Below the pieces are notes generated by a model that ran no database searches, was not told where the DNA came from, and saw only the letters and a program-made list of their open reading frames with translations. Positions 53,211-61,721 of a stretch of DNA of 64,000 nucleotides are shown in pieces. Source of the stretch: AAA164-E04 sp014239995. Lineage in GTDB: Bacteria; Verrucomicrobiota; Verrucomicrobiia; Limisphaerales; AAA164-E04. The stretch is from assembly GCA_029247315.1 (NCBI GenBank), contig JAQWLM010000067.1:1-64000 (forward strand), in the 5' to 3' direction. How positions within the stretch are numbered: position 1 is the stretch's first letter; each line of letters opens with the position of its first letter. The translations under genes were made by a program, and so were the position numbers.

Positions 53211-53882
53211 ATGAACCATTCTCAAAGCATTCATTGTTCGAAATGTGGCAGGGTGATCGAGTATCCCATTGAAAAAGAAGGGGCCACGGGCTGGTGCCCG
53301 GATTGCGATCACCAAGTCTGGTATTCACAACTCAGCGAGGATGTTCTACAAGGTCGTAGAACGCACCGGAGTGATCGATCTGGCGCAGCGGTGCCATCGA
53401 GAGGGCCCGCCCCCAGTTGGTGGGCAGTGGGCATGCTTGGGTTCCTGGTTGTATGTAATCTTCTGCTTGGTTACATGGTGATTGGCTTGAGGGGCCAGGT
53501 CGGCCAGATAATGAACGGATCAACTTCCAGCCATGAGACGGCAGAAGCGCAGCCTTCGCTGGTCGTTATGACTCAAGGTAGCAAACCCATGCTGCAGGGG
53601 GTGTTAAGTCGTCAGGGCCATGAAATCGCCCTGACGGAGGCCCTGAGCCTTCTGCATGGTGAAATGGTGACCAATCTCGATGAAAACAGAATACAACTTG
53701 CCGACCAGTCCAGTCGCCTGGAGCACCTGATGGAAGCATCCAGCGATCTGAACATTGCAATTGAAATCATGGTCGAGGAAGTTACAAACCTTGCCATCAG
53801 ACTCGAGCAGCTTTCCAACGATTTCTCTGGCTTGGATGAGCAACAAACCAGCATGCAGGAAGGTTCTGATGCACTGGATTAG
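53211..53882 (+). CDS. Zinc-ribbon, single-helix, coiled-coil protein in the secretion operon
   Basis: A 223-residue protein not belonging to any standard Gsp family I know. A CSKC...CPDC zinc ribbon lies at about 9-31 on the cytoplasmic side. A single membrane helix (WWAVGMLGFLVVCNLLLGYMVIGL) lies at about 66-89. The periplasmic part is first disordered, then a predicted coiled coil from about 120 to 215 (ALSLLHGEMVTNLDENRIQLADQSSRLEHLM). The start ATG 53211 has an AAGG ribosome site. The cis position between gspJ and gspK suggests an accessory role, such as an assembly platform brace. The function is inferred only from context. Confidence 0.82.
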   Translation: MNHSQSIHCSKCGRVIEYPIEKEGATGWCPDCDHQVWYSQLSEDVLQGRRTHRSDRSGAAVPSRGPAPSWWAVGMLGFLVVCNLLLGYMVIGLRGQVGQIMNGSTSSHETAEAQPSLVVMTQGSKPMLQGVLSRQGHEIALTEALSLLHGEMVTNLDENRIQLADQSSRLEHLMEASSDLNIAIEIMVEEVTNLAIRLEQLSNDFSGLDEQQTSMQEGSDALD

Positions 53883-54011
53883 CCAGATGCCAGGTTATGT
53901 GGAAGGATGTCGGGCAGGGGGGGCTCTCCCAGAAAGTTGTAACCAACACCGGATGATCAACGTCTCACCTTGGACGTTCACCAGAACGATGCAGAGGACA
54001 CCTTGGAAATC

Positions 54012-55196
54012 ATGAACATCAGGACATCATGCGACCCTGCACGAGAGCAACGGACACAAGGTTCGGTGCTGATCGTAGTCATGTGGGTTGCATTGGGACT
54101 GGTGACAGTGACCCTTTATTTTGCCCATTCGATGTATTTTGAGTTCAAGGCGGCACAAAACAATTACGAAGGCACTCAGGCCAGGCATGCCGTTGAAGGG
54201 GCCTTGCGTTATGCCGTCTATCTCCTTGCCAATCAGGAGGAATCAGGGGCCTTGCCTGATCCTGAGACCTATATTGCCGAGAGAGGTGAGGTAGGGGAAG
54301 CTACCTTCTGGTTTCTTGGACGGGACGATTTAAACAACACCACAACCTTGCCTTTTTTCTCGATTGCCGATGAGGGAGCCAAGCTCAACTTAAACCTCGC
54401 TACCCAGGAAATGCTGGAGCTTCTTCCCAGCATGCCGCTTGATTTTGCCGCTGCCATCGTTGACTGGCGGGATGAGGATGAGGAGGCCTCTGAAGGAGGG
54501 GGTGCCGAGTCGGATGTCTATGCACGCCTGAATCCTTCTCGACTGGTCAAGAATGCACCTTTTGACAGCGTAGATGAACTTATGCTTGTCCATGGTGCGG
54601 ACCCTCAGGTGGTCTATGGAGAGGATGCCAACATGAACGGGTTGCTGGACCCCAACGAAAACGACGGAGATCGTACTCCTCCGGTGGATGATGCCGATGG
54701 CATCCTTGACTTCGGACTGGTGGAATACCTGACCGTTTACGGTGCCATGCCGCAAGAGGAGGGTCAGGATTCTGATAGTCCCAACAACGATTCGGAAGAT
54801 CAGCAGACACTCATGGTCAATGTGAACTCTGCCAGTGCGGCTGTGCTTGCCTGCCTTCCGGGGATGGACGATCAAAAAGCGCAGCAAATCGTTGCCTACC
54901 GAAACAGCCTTACAGGATTGGGGGTTGATACGGAATGGGTCAATGAGGCATTGGAGGAGGAGAACTTTTCCCAGACAGAACCTTATCTCACGGGTGCCGC
55001 TTCCCACTACAGGATTGATGTCGCTGCAGTCGGAAGGCAGGGCAAGGGTTTTCGTAGGACGCAGTTCGTCGTGGACATGACCGGCGAGGAGCCCTTGATC
55101 GTTCATCGGAAAGACCTGGAGCGACGAGGCTGGGCACTGGGTCAAAGCCTGCGCGAACAATTGAACTATGATTTTCAACAGCAAGGTCAAAGATAA
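54012..55196 (+). CDS. gspK: Minor pseudopilin GspK-like
   Basis: From ATG 54012 the precursor has 394 residues. A short basic leader precedes QGSVLIVVMWVALGLVTVTLYFA, without the usual Glu5, as expected for GspK. The body (YFEFKAAQNNYEGTQARHAVEGALRYAVYLL, FFSIADEGAKLNLNLAT, VNSASAAVLACLPGMDDQKAQQIVAYRNS) matches GspK. A calcium-type EF-hand loop DANMNGLLDPNE at residues 205-216 and DDADGILDFG nearby look inserted. Starts 129 bp after the zinc-ribbon gene and ends overlapping gspL by 1 bp (TAATG). Confidence 0.88.
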   Translation: MNIRTSCDPAREQRTQGSVLIVVMWVALGLVTVTLYFAHSMYFEFKAAQNNYEGTQARHAVEGALRYAVYLLANQEESGALPDPETYIAERGEVGEATFWFLGRDDLNNTTTLPFFSIADEGAKLNLNLATQEMLELLPSMPLDFAAAIVDWRDEDEEASEGGGAESDVYARLNPSRLVKNAPFDSVDELMLVHGADPQVVYGEDANMNGLLDPNENDGDRTPPVDDADGILDFGLVEYLTVYGAMPQEEGQDSDSPNNDSEDQQTLMVNVNSASAAVLACLPGMDDQKAQQIVAYRNSLTGLGVDTEWVNEALEEENFSQTEPYLTGAASHYRIDVAAVGRQGKGFRRTQFVVDMTGEEPLIVHRKDLERRGWALGQSLREQLNYDFQQQGQR

Positions 55197-56563
55197 TGGG
55201 GTGGAGACAAGGTAAACCTGCCAGCGTGGTAAGTCTGGACTGGCAGCACGATACACTTCAGTTTGAGAGTGTGCGCAAGGCCGGGCAGGGGTGCCGTTCT
55301 GTGACACAGGGTTCCATGGTGCTTCCTGAGAATGTCTTTGAAGAAGATGCGGAAACCCTTGGGGCTGCGCTGCGGACAAAGCTGGATGCCGCAGGGATCA
55401 AGGAGAAGGGAGCCATTTGCTCCCTTCCCATCGCCTGGTTGTTTGGGGTGCGAACCGAGGTCCCTCAATTGAGTGGGGAAGATCTTGAGTTTTTCTTCCA
55501 GACACAGGCTGAGCGTGCCTTTCCCTTACCTCTGGATGAACTGTGCATTTCCAGATCGCAATTTACTTCTTCTGAAGGAAAGCAACACGCTTTCATTATG
55601 GCCATCGCGGTGCATCGACTCGATCACCTTAGTCGGGTAATGCAAGCCGCCGGATTACAACCTCTGAGCTGGTCTCTCAATTCCGCCAGTCCCTCGTTTC
55701 TCCAATCTCTTCCGGAGAAAAATGCCCTTTGTATATGTTCAAAACCCCATGGGTTCGATTTGATCGTGGTGCTTGGGCAGCGCCTCGCATTGGCTCGGTC
55801 CCTGAGCGAGACTGACAGTTCCGGGCAGATCGCCCGTGAGGTCAAGATCAGTCTTGGGGAGTTGGATGCGGATATTCAGGCTTCCGTCGATGCCTTCTAC
55901 CATTGTGCTGAGTGGGATGTTGATGAGGGGGCAATTCCGGAAATAACCAAGACCTTTGATGGTTTGGCCAAGCGATTGGACCTGGAATACAAATCTGTTT
56001 CAAGGAAACAAACGGCTGCCCTGGATCTGGGGGCCGATTTTCTGCTCAATCGAGCCAATCCATTCGAATTCCTGCCTCCCAAAGTCAGTCCCTTTGAAGA
56101 GTGGACCCAAACATTTTCTACAGGCCGTAACAAATGGTTGGGAACTGCCACGGTTGCTGTTGTGTTTACCCTGTGCCTTTTGTTTTTCTGGAAGAGTCAA
56201 ACCCTCAAGGGGCTTGAGGAGGAGTGGTTGGCGATGGAGGAGCAGGTGGGTGAACTGGAGGGATTGCAGGAGCGTATCCGGCTCTATCGTCCATGGTATG
56301 ACGAAAGCATCCCGAGCCTGAAGCTTATTCAACACCTCACTCAGGCCTTTCCGGAACAAGGCGAGGTCTGGGTCAGGGAGCTTGAAATTCGAGATGCTTC
56401 TACAGTGGTATGCTCCGGGTTTGCGCGCAATCAACGTGCCTGGCTTGATATGTTCGAAAAACTTCGCATGTCTCCACAAGTAAAGGATCTGACACTGGGC
56501 TATCTTCGCGAGGACAAGCAGCAGGAGTTTTCTTTTCAATACCGTTGGGAGGCCAAGCCATGA
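55196..56563 (+). CDS. gspL: GspL-like platform protein (actin-like plus PilN-like)
   Basis: A 455-residue inner-membrane protein. Residues about 1-280 are the cytoplasmic actin-like domain (KPASVVSLDWQHDTLQFESVR, CSLPIAWLFGVRTEVPQL, AFPLPLDELCISRSQF, VAVHRLDHLSRVMQAAGLQPLSWSL). A helix (WLGTATVAVVFTLCLLFFW) at about 320-338 is followed by a coiled coil and a periplasmic ferredoxin-like PilN part (IPSLKLIQHLTQAFPEQGEVWVRELEI). This is GspL or a PilM-PilN fusion; the next ORF overlaps by 4 bp. Confidence 0.83.
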   Translation: MGWRQGKPASVVSLDWQHDTLQFESVRKAGQGCRSVTQGSMVLPENVFEEDAETLGAALRTKLDAAGIKEKGAICSLPIAWLFGVRTEVPQLSGEDLEFFFQTQAERAFPLPLDELCISRSQFTSSEGKQHAFIMAIAVHRLDHLSRVMQAAGLQPLSWSLNSASPSFLQSLPEKNALCICSKPHGFDLIVVLGQRLALARSLSETDSSGQIAREVKISLGELDADIQASVDAFYHCAEWDVDEGAIPEITKTFDGLAKRLDLEYKSVSRKQTAALDLGADFLLNRANPFEFLPPKVSPFEEWTQTFSTGRNKWLGTATVAVVFTLCLLFFWKSQTLKGLEEEWLAMEEQVGELEGLQERIRLYRPWYDESIPSLKLIQHLTQAFPEQGEVWVRELEIRDASTVVCSGFARNQRAWLDMFEKLRMSPQVKDLTLGYLREDKQQEFSFQYRWEAKP

Positions 56564-57093
56564 ACAAAGTAAGCCGGGAGAAAAAACTTTTGATCGTTGC
56601 TGTGTCTGCGGTGGTGATCCTTTTTGGAGATAAATTTCTGGTTAGCCCGATGTTGGGGGCCTGGGAAAATCGTTCTAACCAGATTCTGGAACTTGAAAAA
56701 AAATTGGTTCGTGGTCGGGCCCTCATGAAAAGGGAATCGAACATACGGCGTCAATGGATGTCCATGTGGCAGGGGGGTATGCCTCTCAATAAATCGGTCT
56801 CAGAAAACAAGGTGCTTGAATCCGTGGATCGTTGGGCAAGCGAAAGCCGGATCAGTTTTACATCCATCAAACCCAACTGGCGTGTCTCAGAGCAGGGACA
56901 CCTCACCCTTGAGTGTCGCGCCAATGGCTATGGAAACCTTGACAAGATTACGCGCTTTGTCCACGCCCTCGAGTCGGATCCCATGGCCTTACGAGTGGAC
57001 TCCTTGGAATTGACACAGCGGAATGAAGAGGGATCCGTCATCGGTATGAACATCAACTTCAGCGGTTTATTACTAACGGAGGCATTGAAATGA
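56560..57093 (+). CDS. gspM: GspM-like (PilO-like) protein
   Basis: A 177-residue inner-membrane protein from ATG 56560, overlapping gspL by 4 bp. A helix at about 9-28 (LLIVAVSAVVILFGDKFLV) is followed by a coiled coil (NRSNQILELEKKLVRGRALMKRESNIRRQW) and a ferredoxin-like periplasmic domain (SFTSIKPNWRVSEQGHLTLECRANGYGNLDKITRFVHALESD). The layout is that of GspM or PilO, though sequence similarity is weak. Pairs with the gspL-like product. Assigned partly by position. Confidence 0.75.
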   Translation: MNKVSREKKLLIVAVSAVVILFGDKFLVSPMLGAWENRSNQILELEKKLVRGRALMKRESNIRRQWMSMWQGGMPLNKSVSENKVLESVDRWASESRISFTSIKPNWRVSEQGHLTLECRANGYGNLDKITRFVHALESDPMALRVDSLELTQRNEEGSVIGMNINFSGLLLTEALK

Positions 57094-57770
57094 CCCGCAC
57101 AACGTCACATTGGGAGGAAACGATATCTATACGACGGGGCAGGGTATGTCTTGTCTTGATGGCCTTACTGCTTGGCTTATCACAGGTATCCATGGGAGAT
57201 GACGTGGTTTCAGCTGTGGAAACTGACATCGCTGAACAAGCCCCGGAGGGGGATGATGCTCAAGAAAAAAATACCACGGAAGAGTCTGTTTCAATGAACG
57301 ATTTCAGTTCCTTTAATTTGATACTGGAGCGCAACATTTTTGATCCTGATCGAAGGGGACCAAGGAAACGGGAAGTCAAGGAAACCAAACCCAAACCACC
57401 CCTCAAAGATTCTTTTACACTCTTGGGTACCATGTCATACGAGGGGAAACAGTTTGCCTTCTTCGGTGCCTCGGACTCATCCTGGGCTGGGGCATTCAAA
57501 CCGGGCGATTCGCTTGCGGACCATACCCTGGCTCAGATCAAATTTGACCGGGTGATTCTTCAATGGGGCGACGATACGATTGACTTCGCCGTTGGGGATG
57601 CTCGCTTTCGGTATGGTGATACTCCCTGGAATACCCAGAATGGCTTGAGCGCTGGGTCTGAGGATCAAGCCTTGGATTCCCCCGCCGATGTCTCCGAGGT
57701 TTCTAAACTGGAGGGAAACGATTTATTGAAACAATTGATGGAACGTAGAAAGCAGGAATTGGCAAAATGA
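57090..57770 (+). CDS. GspC/PilP-like periplasmic protein
   Basis: A 226-residue protein overlapping the GspM-like gene by 4 bp and the next by 4 bp. A signal or anchor segment (VCLVLMALLLGLSQVSMG) is followed by an acidic linker and the ILERNIFDPDRRGPRKRE block, typical of the homology region of GspC-like proteins, and then FTLLGTMSYEGKQFAFFGASDSSWAGAFKPGDSLADHTLAQIKFDRVILQWGDDTIDFAVG. It probably links the platform to the secretin N-domains. No PDZ domain. The C-terminal helix is basic. Confidence 0.72.
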   Translation: MTRTTSHWEETISIRRGRVCLVLMALLLGLSQVSMGDDVVSAVETDIAEQAPEGDDAQEKNTTEESVSMNDFSSFNLILERNIFDPDRRGPRKREVKETKPKPPLKDSFTLLGTMSYEGKQFAFFGASDSSWAGAFKPGDSLADHTLAQIKFDRVILQWGDDTIDFAVGDARFRYGDTPWNTQNGLSAGSEDQALDSPADVSEVSKLEGNDLLKQLMERRKQELAK

Positions 57771-59326
57771 TGACAACGATATCACAATCCCGAATTATCC
57801 CATTGGCGATCTGTCTGGCCCTCTGCACTCAGGTGACGCTTTTGATGGCACAAGATGCGACGAGCACGGAAGCGCAGGTCGAGGACCCCGTGAATGCCGA
57901 TAAAGCCAAAGAGGGACTGAGGATGAACTTCAGGAATGTTCCACTGGCAATGGTGCTTGACTATATGAGTGAGGCGGCGGGATTTGCGATTATTGCCGAG
58001 ACGGATGTTTCCGGCACGGTGAGTGTCTGGAACAATCAACCGCTCAACAAGGATGAGGCAGTGAGTCTTCTGGATTCTATCCTGATTGAGAAAGGTTATA
58101 CTGCGGTCAGGGTGGGCAATACCCTCAAAATCATTGCCAAGGAAAATGCCAAATCCGAAAACCTGCCTGTGCGCTCAGGCAATGATCCCGAGGAAATCCC
58201 ACAATCCGATCGCATGATCACCCAAATCATCCCCGTGCGCTACACGGGAGCCAGTGACCTGATCGAAAACCTGGAACCCTTGTTGCCAGAGGAGGCTTCC
58301 ATGACGGCCAACCAAGGCAGCAACGCCATTGTGCTCACTGGCACGGAAAACAGTATTCGACGGGTGGCGGAAATTATCAGGGCTCTTGATACGAGCATTT
58401 CCGAGATCTCCCAACTTAAGGTGTTTGCTCTGCGCTATGCAGACTCCACGGAGTTGTCCAAGGTGATACAGGGTCTTTTTGAGTCGGGTGGAAGTTCCTC
58501 TTCAAGCAGTAGCCGGAGCAGTCGAGGGAGTAGCAGCTCAGGCATGGCCTCCTTTATTGAGCGGATGCGCGCCATGCGGGAGGGGAGGGGAAGCAGCAGT
58601 AGCCGTGGAAGCAGCAGTAGCCGTGGAGGCAGCAGTAGCCGTGGAGGCAGCAGTAGCCGTGGAAGCAGTGATGCACTTAAAGCTGCCTCACGCGTTGTTG
58701 CCGTTGCAGATGAACGCACGAATTCGTTGATCGTCAGCGCCCCTGAAGAGTTGATGGAAACCATAACTCAACTGGTTGCTGAAATTGATAGAAACATTGA
58801 TGACATCACCGAGTTGCAGGTTTTCCCATTGAAATTTGCAGATGCCTATGAAATGGCCCAACTTCTGGAGGAGCTTTTTGATGACTCCCAGGAAGAGAAC
58901 TCCAGGGGCGGATTCCGCTTTGGCGATTCACGTTCGAGCCGGAGCAGTAGTCGGAGCAGTAGCCGAGGTGGCAGCGATGAAAGCGCGCGCATGCAGGCCA
59001 TAGCTCGTGTGGTCGCTGTTGCGGATCCACGTACCAATGCGGTGATTGTTTCCGCATCAGCCAATCTGATGGTGCAGATTGGTAGAATGGTTGAAAAACT
59101 CGATTCGGATGAATCCAAGAAACAGAATGTCTACGTCTATTCGCTGGATAATGCGGATGTGGATAACGTGGCTACCATCCTGAGGGGTATGTTCGAGTCG
59201 CAGTCAAATTTGAATAATCGCAACAACGCTTCCCGTAGCGGTAACAACAGCAATAACCCGCTCAATAACCGAAGTGTCAACCAGTCGAATTTCAGCATTG
59301 GTGGTACCTCCACAGGGAATCGATAG
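57767..59326 (+). CDS. Secretin N-domains (GspD N0-N3 part) without the secretin domain
   Basis: A 519-residue exported protein; signal peptide IPLAICLALCTQVTLLMAQ. The N0 domain is about 44-120 (LRMNFRNVPLAMVLDYMSEAAGFAIIAETDVSG ... GNTLKIIAK). N1 is about 144-205 (QIIPVRYTGASDLIENLEPLLPEE ... IVLTGTENSIRRVAEIIRALDTS). Two more N-type domains follow, with Ser/Arg/Gly-rich inserts at about 239-300 and 388-405. VFPLKFADAYEMAQLLEELF marks one of them. There is no secretin pore domain; the next gene supplies it. A duplicated-domain, split GspD is the natural reading. Confidence 0.86.
   Translation: MMTTISQSRIIPLAICLALCTQVTLLMAQDATSTEAQVEDPVNADKAKEGLRMNFRNVPLAMVLDYMSEAAGFAIIAETDVSGTVSVWNNQPLNKDEAVSLLDSILIEKGYTAVRVGNTLKIIAKENAKSENLPVRSGNDPEEIPQSDRMITQIIPVRYTGASDLIENLEPLLPEEASMTANQGSNAIVLTGTENSIRRVAEIIRALDTSISEISQLKVFALRYADSTELSKVIQGLFESGGSSSSSSSRSSRGSSSSGMASFIERMRAMREGRGSSSSRGSSSSRGGSSSRGGSSSRGSSDALKAASRVVAVADERTNSLIVSAPEELMETITQLVAEIDRNIDDITELQVFPLKFADAYEMAQLLEELFDDSQEENSRGGFRFGDSRSSRSSSRSSSRGGSDESARMQAIARVVAVADPRTNAVIVSASANLMVQIGRMVEKLDSDESKKQNVYVYSLDNADVDNVATILRGMFESQSNLNNRNNASRSGNNSNNPLNNRSVNQSNFSIGGTSTGNR
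58593..58664 (+). repeat. Four tandem 18-bp repeats
   Basis: GCAGCAGTAGCCGTGGAA/G is repeated four times without gaps, encoding SSSRG(S/G) units in a Ser-rich linker of the secretin N-domain protein. Similar but less regular Ser/Arg sequence lies near 58930-58975. Confidence 0.9.
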
Positions 59327-59373
59327 ATTTACAGTGGTCGCTTCAGCATGTGAGAATGAATGGAGGAATGAGG

Positions 59374-60570
59374 ATGAATGATTTCAAGGGTCAATGGATA
59401 AAGGGTAAACACAGGTTTTTGGGTATGGCTGGATTGGACAGGATTAGTCACTTTTTTGTGGTGATACTCCTTTTGCATGCCATGGATTCAGCCAGCTTGT
59501 CAGCTCAGTCAGCCCGTGGAGGTGGTTTGGGCATGACAGGGCAAAGTACCCGGCAATATCTAAATAACACGCAGGTCGGTGATGCCTTGATTGAGGTGGA
59601 TCCAGAGACACGCTCGGTCATTGTGATTACAGATGATGAGACCAATCTTCAGATTGAGAAAGTGCTCAAGACCCTGGATCGTCCCAAACCCCAGGTATTG
59701 ATCAAGGTGGTCTTTATGGAGGTTACCCACCGGGATGATCTCGACGTGGGAGTCGATGGAAGTCTGTCCTTCACTTCGGGTTCTGCCACTAATATTGTTC
59801 AGTCTGTTTTTGGATCCGGATCTCAGGGGCAGGGGGGTGTTTACCAACTGCTCGAGAGTGATTTCAGCGTCACCCTCAAGGCCATTGCTGAAGCTGGAAA
59901 ACTGGAGGTTCTCTCCAGACCCTCCATCCTTGCTCGTAACAATCAAGAGGCCATTATCACCGTGGGACAGACCGTGCCTTTCATTGACAACGTAAATTTT
60001 CTGCAGGGAGGCCAGCAGGTTAATACTGTGGAATACCGGGATATCGGCATTATTCTCAGGGTAACGCCATTCATTACTCAGGATGGCATGGTTGAAATGA
60101 TCGTTGGTCCCGAGATTTCAACCATCACCGACGAGACCGTGACGATCTCCGATGGTGTCGAGGCACCGGTCTTTGCCAAGCGTGCTGCGGAGACGGTAGT
60201 GGTGACGCCGCACGGCAAGACGGTCATCATTGGTGGTTTAATGGAGAAGAACAAGATTGAAAGCAAACGCAAGGTTCCCATTCTGGGGGATATTCCCCTG
60301 CTTGGTTGGGCCTTTCGACGGACCATCAAGGAAGATACCAAAACCGAGCTCCTCATTTTCCTGACCCCGTACATTGTGCAGGATCCTCGGCAATTGGGAG
60401 AATTGACCACACTTGAATCACGCAATGCTGAACTTCCCAGCAAGGCCTTTACCGAGGCGGAACTGCAGCAATTCATTGGCGATGTCGAGGGCTTGAAGAA
60501 GGAAGAGGACAAGATCACGGATTCGAAAACGAAAAACGAGCGCAAAGGCTTTTTTCGGCGTCGGCGTTGA
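59374..60570 (+). CDS. gspD: Secretin domain protein (GspD C-terminal part)
   Basis: Outer-membrane secretin ring of the type II system. Start ATG 59374 is favoured by GGAGG seven bases before it; GTG 59350 and ATG 59356 are in frame. The 398-residue protein has a signal peptide (FFVVILLLHAMDSASLSAQ). A short N3-like part (LIEVDPETRSVIVITDDETNLQIEKVLKTLDRPKPQVLIKVVFMEV) precedes the secretin domain (SRPSILARNNQEAIITVGQTVPFI ... VEYRDIGIILRVTPFI ... VPILGDIPLLGWAFRRT ... LLIFLTPYIVQDP). The N0-N2 parts are in the preceding gene, 47 bp upstream. No pilotin is evident. Confidence 0.92.
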   Translation: MNDFKGQWIKGKHRFLGMAGLDRISHFFVVILLLHAMDSASLSAQSARGGGLGMTGQSTRQYLNNTQVGDALIEVDPETRSVIVITDDETNLQIEKVLKTLDRPKPQVLIKVVFMEVTHRDDLDVGVDGSLSFTSGSATNIVQSVFGSGSQGQGGVYQLLESDFSVTLKAIAEAGKLEVLSRPSILARNNQEAIITVGQTVPFIDNVNFLQGGQQVNTVEYRDIGIILRVTPFITQDGMVEMIVGPEISTITDETVTISDGVEAPVFAKRAAETVVVTPHGKTVIIGGLMEKNKIESKRKVPILGDIPLLGWAFRRTIKEDTKTELLIFLTPYIVQDPRQLGELTTLESRNAELPSKAFTEAELQQFIGDVEGLKKEEDKITDSKTKNERKGFFRRRR

Positions 60571-60593
60571 GTGGTCTTAGTTACATAAGGGCG

Positions 60594-60631
60594 ATCCCGT
60601 AAAGCGCATGCACTGTATAAACGGGATTTTC
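60594..60631 (+). terminator. Possible terminator of the secretion operon
   Basis: ATCCCGT at 60594-60600 pairs with ACGGGAT at 60621-60627, with a 20-base loop, followed by TTT. It stands 24 bp after the gspD stop. The loop is long and the T tract is short, so this is tentative. Confidence 0.4.
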
Positions 60632-60678
60632 CGTCCGTTCTTCCATTAAAGTATTCCGGAATCACCGAGGATAAAACA

Positions 60679-61710
60679 ATGCTTACTGCTGTCTTAAAGG
60701 AAAAAAATCGACTTGAGCTTGAGGATGTTGCGATCCCCGAGCCTAAACCAGACGAGGTGCTTGTGCGTGTCAGGGCCTGCGGCTTTTGTGCCACGGATTA
60801 CAAAGCTATTCGAGGGCTTCGTAGCAACGTGCAATTTCCCCTGGTTCCGGGACATGAACCGAGTGGCGTGGTGGCGGCGATAGGGTCTGCTGTCCAACAT
60901 CTCAAGGAAGGGGATGCTGTCATTATTCAGCCCAGTGGATTTTGCGGGCATTGCGATGACTGCAGGGTTGGAAAGACACACTATTGCGTGCACGCCTATA
61001 CCACGGGAGGAGATGGTCCAGAGGATGTGCGTCCTGGAAGTTTTGCTGAGTATGTCGTGACGGGTGCCAATACCGTGCTTCACAAGCCCAGGAATCTTTC
61101 ATTCCAGGCTGCCTGTCAGACGGAACCCCTGAGTGGAGCCTGGAAGGGTGTTATACAGATGTCTGAAATGAAAGTAGGGGATGATGTCGTGGTGATCGGT
61201 ACGGGTTCCATTGGCATGTACTGCCTCATGGTTGCCAAGGCCGCAGGTGCAGGTCGCTTGATTGCCATCGATGTGAGTGACTACGCGCTTGAGACCGCTG
61301 GCAAACTGGGTGCAACGCACTTGGTGAATCCAGGAAAGGAGGATGCGCTGCAGCGCTTGAAGCAAATTCTTCCCAAAGGTCCGGACCTGGTGGTTGAAGC
61401 TGCCGGACCAATCGAGGCCGTTAGACTCATGGTAAAATTGTTGCGTCGAGGAACCCGGTGGAATATTTTCGGCATCACGACACATGATACCTTTGAACTC
61501 GACGGTGGCTTGATGCACTTTCTTGAAGCGCGTATGGATGCCAGTTTTGGCACGAATCCGACTGCCATGCAACAGGCCCTGCGCTTGATGGAGCGCGGCC
61601 TCGTCGATCCCGAACAAGTGATTTCGCATCGTATTGCGTTAAGCGATATCCATCAGGCTGTGGATATCATGGGAACCCCCAAAAGGCATAAGATCATCAT
61701 TGAACCCTGA
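60679..61710 (+). CDS. Zinc-dependent alcohol dehydrogenase (medium-chain)
   Basis: NAD(P)-dependent oxidoreductase of polyols or alcohols, 343 residues. Catalytic zinc ligands lie in RACGFCATDYKAIRG and PGHEPSGVVAAIG; the structural zinc set is CGHCDDCRVGKTHYC. The Rossmann loop is VVVIGTGSIGMYCLMVAKAAGAGRLIAID. The order of the motifs is of the sorbitol/threonine dehydrogenase type; the substrate cannot be specified. Preceded by the possible terminator, so it has its own promoter. Confidence 0.9.
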   Translation: MLTAVLKEKNRLELEDVAIPEPKPDEVLVRVRACGFCATDYKAIRGLRSNVQFPLVPGHEPSGVVAAIGSAVQHLKEGDAVIIQPSGFCGHCDDCRVGKTHYCVHAYTTGGDGPEDVRPGSFAEYVVTGANTVLHKPRNLSFQAACQTEPLSGAWKGVIQMSEMKVGDDVVVIGTGSIGMYCLMVAKAAGAGRLIAIDVSDYALETAGKLGATHLVNPGKEDALQRLKQILPKGPDLVVEAAGPIEAVRLMVKLLRRGTRWNIFGITTHDTFELDGGLMHFLEARMDASFGTNPTAMQQALRLMERGLVDPEQVISHRIALSDIHQAVDIMGTPKRHKIIIEP

Positions 61711-61721
61711 ACGATCATAGA

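Noticed and set aside
54390..55379. 329-codon minus-strand ORF antisense to gspK
   Set aside because: Opposite a well-supported gspK with a tight operon; the product has no recognisable domain.
58593..58664. Repeat array as a CRISPR
   Set aside because: Units are directly abutting with no spacers and lie in frame in a coding linker.
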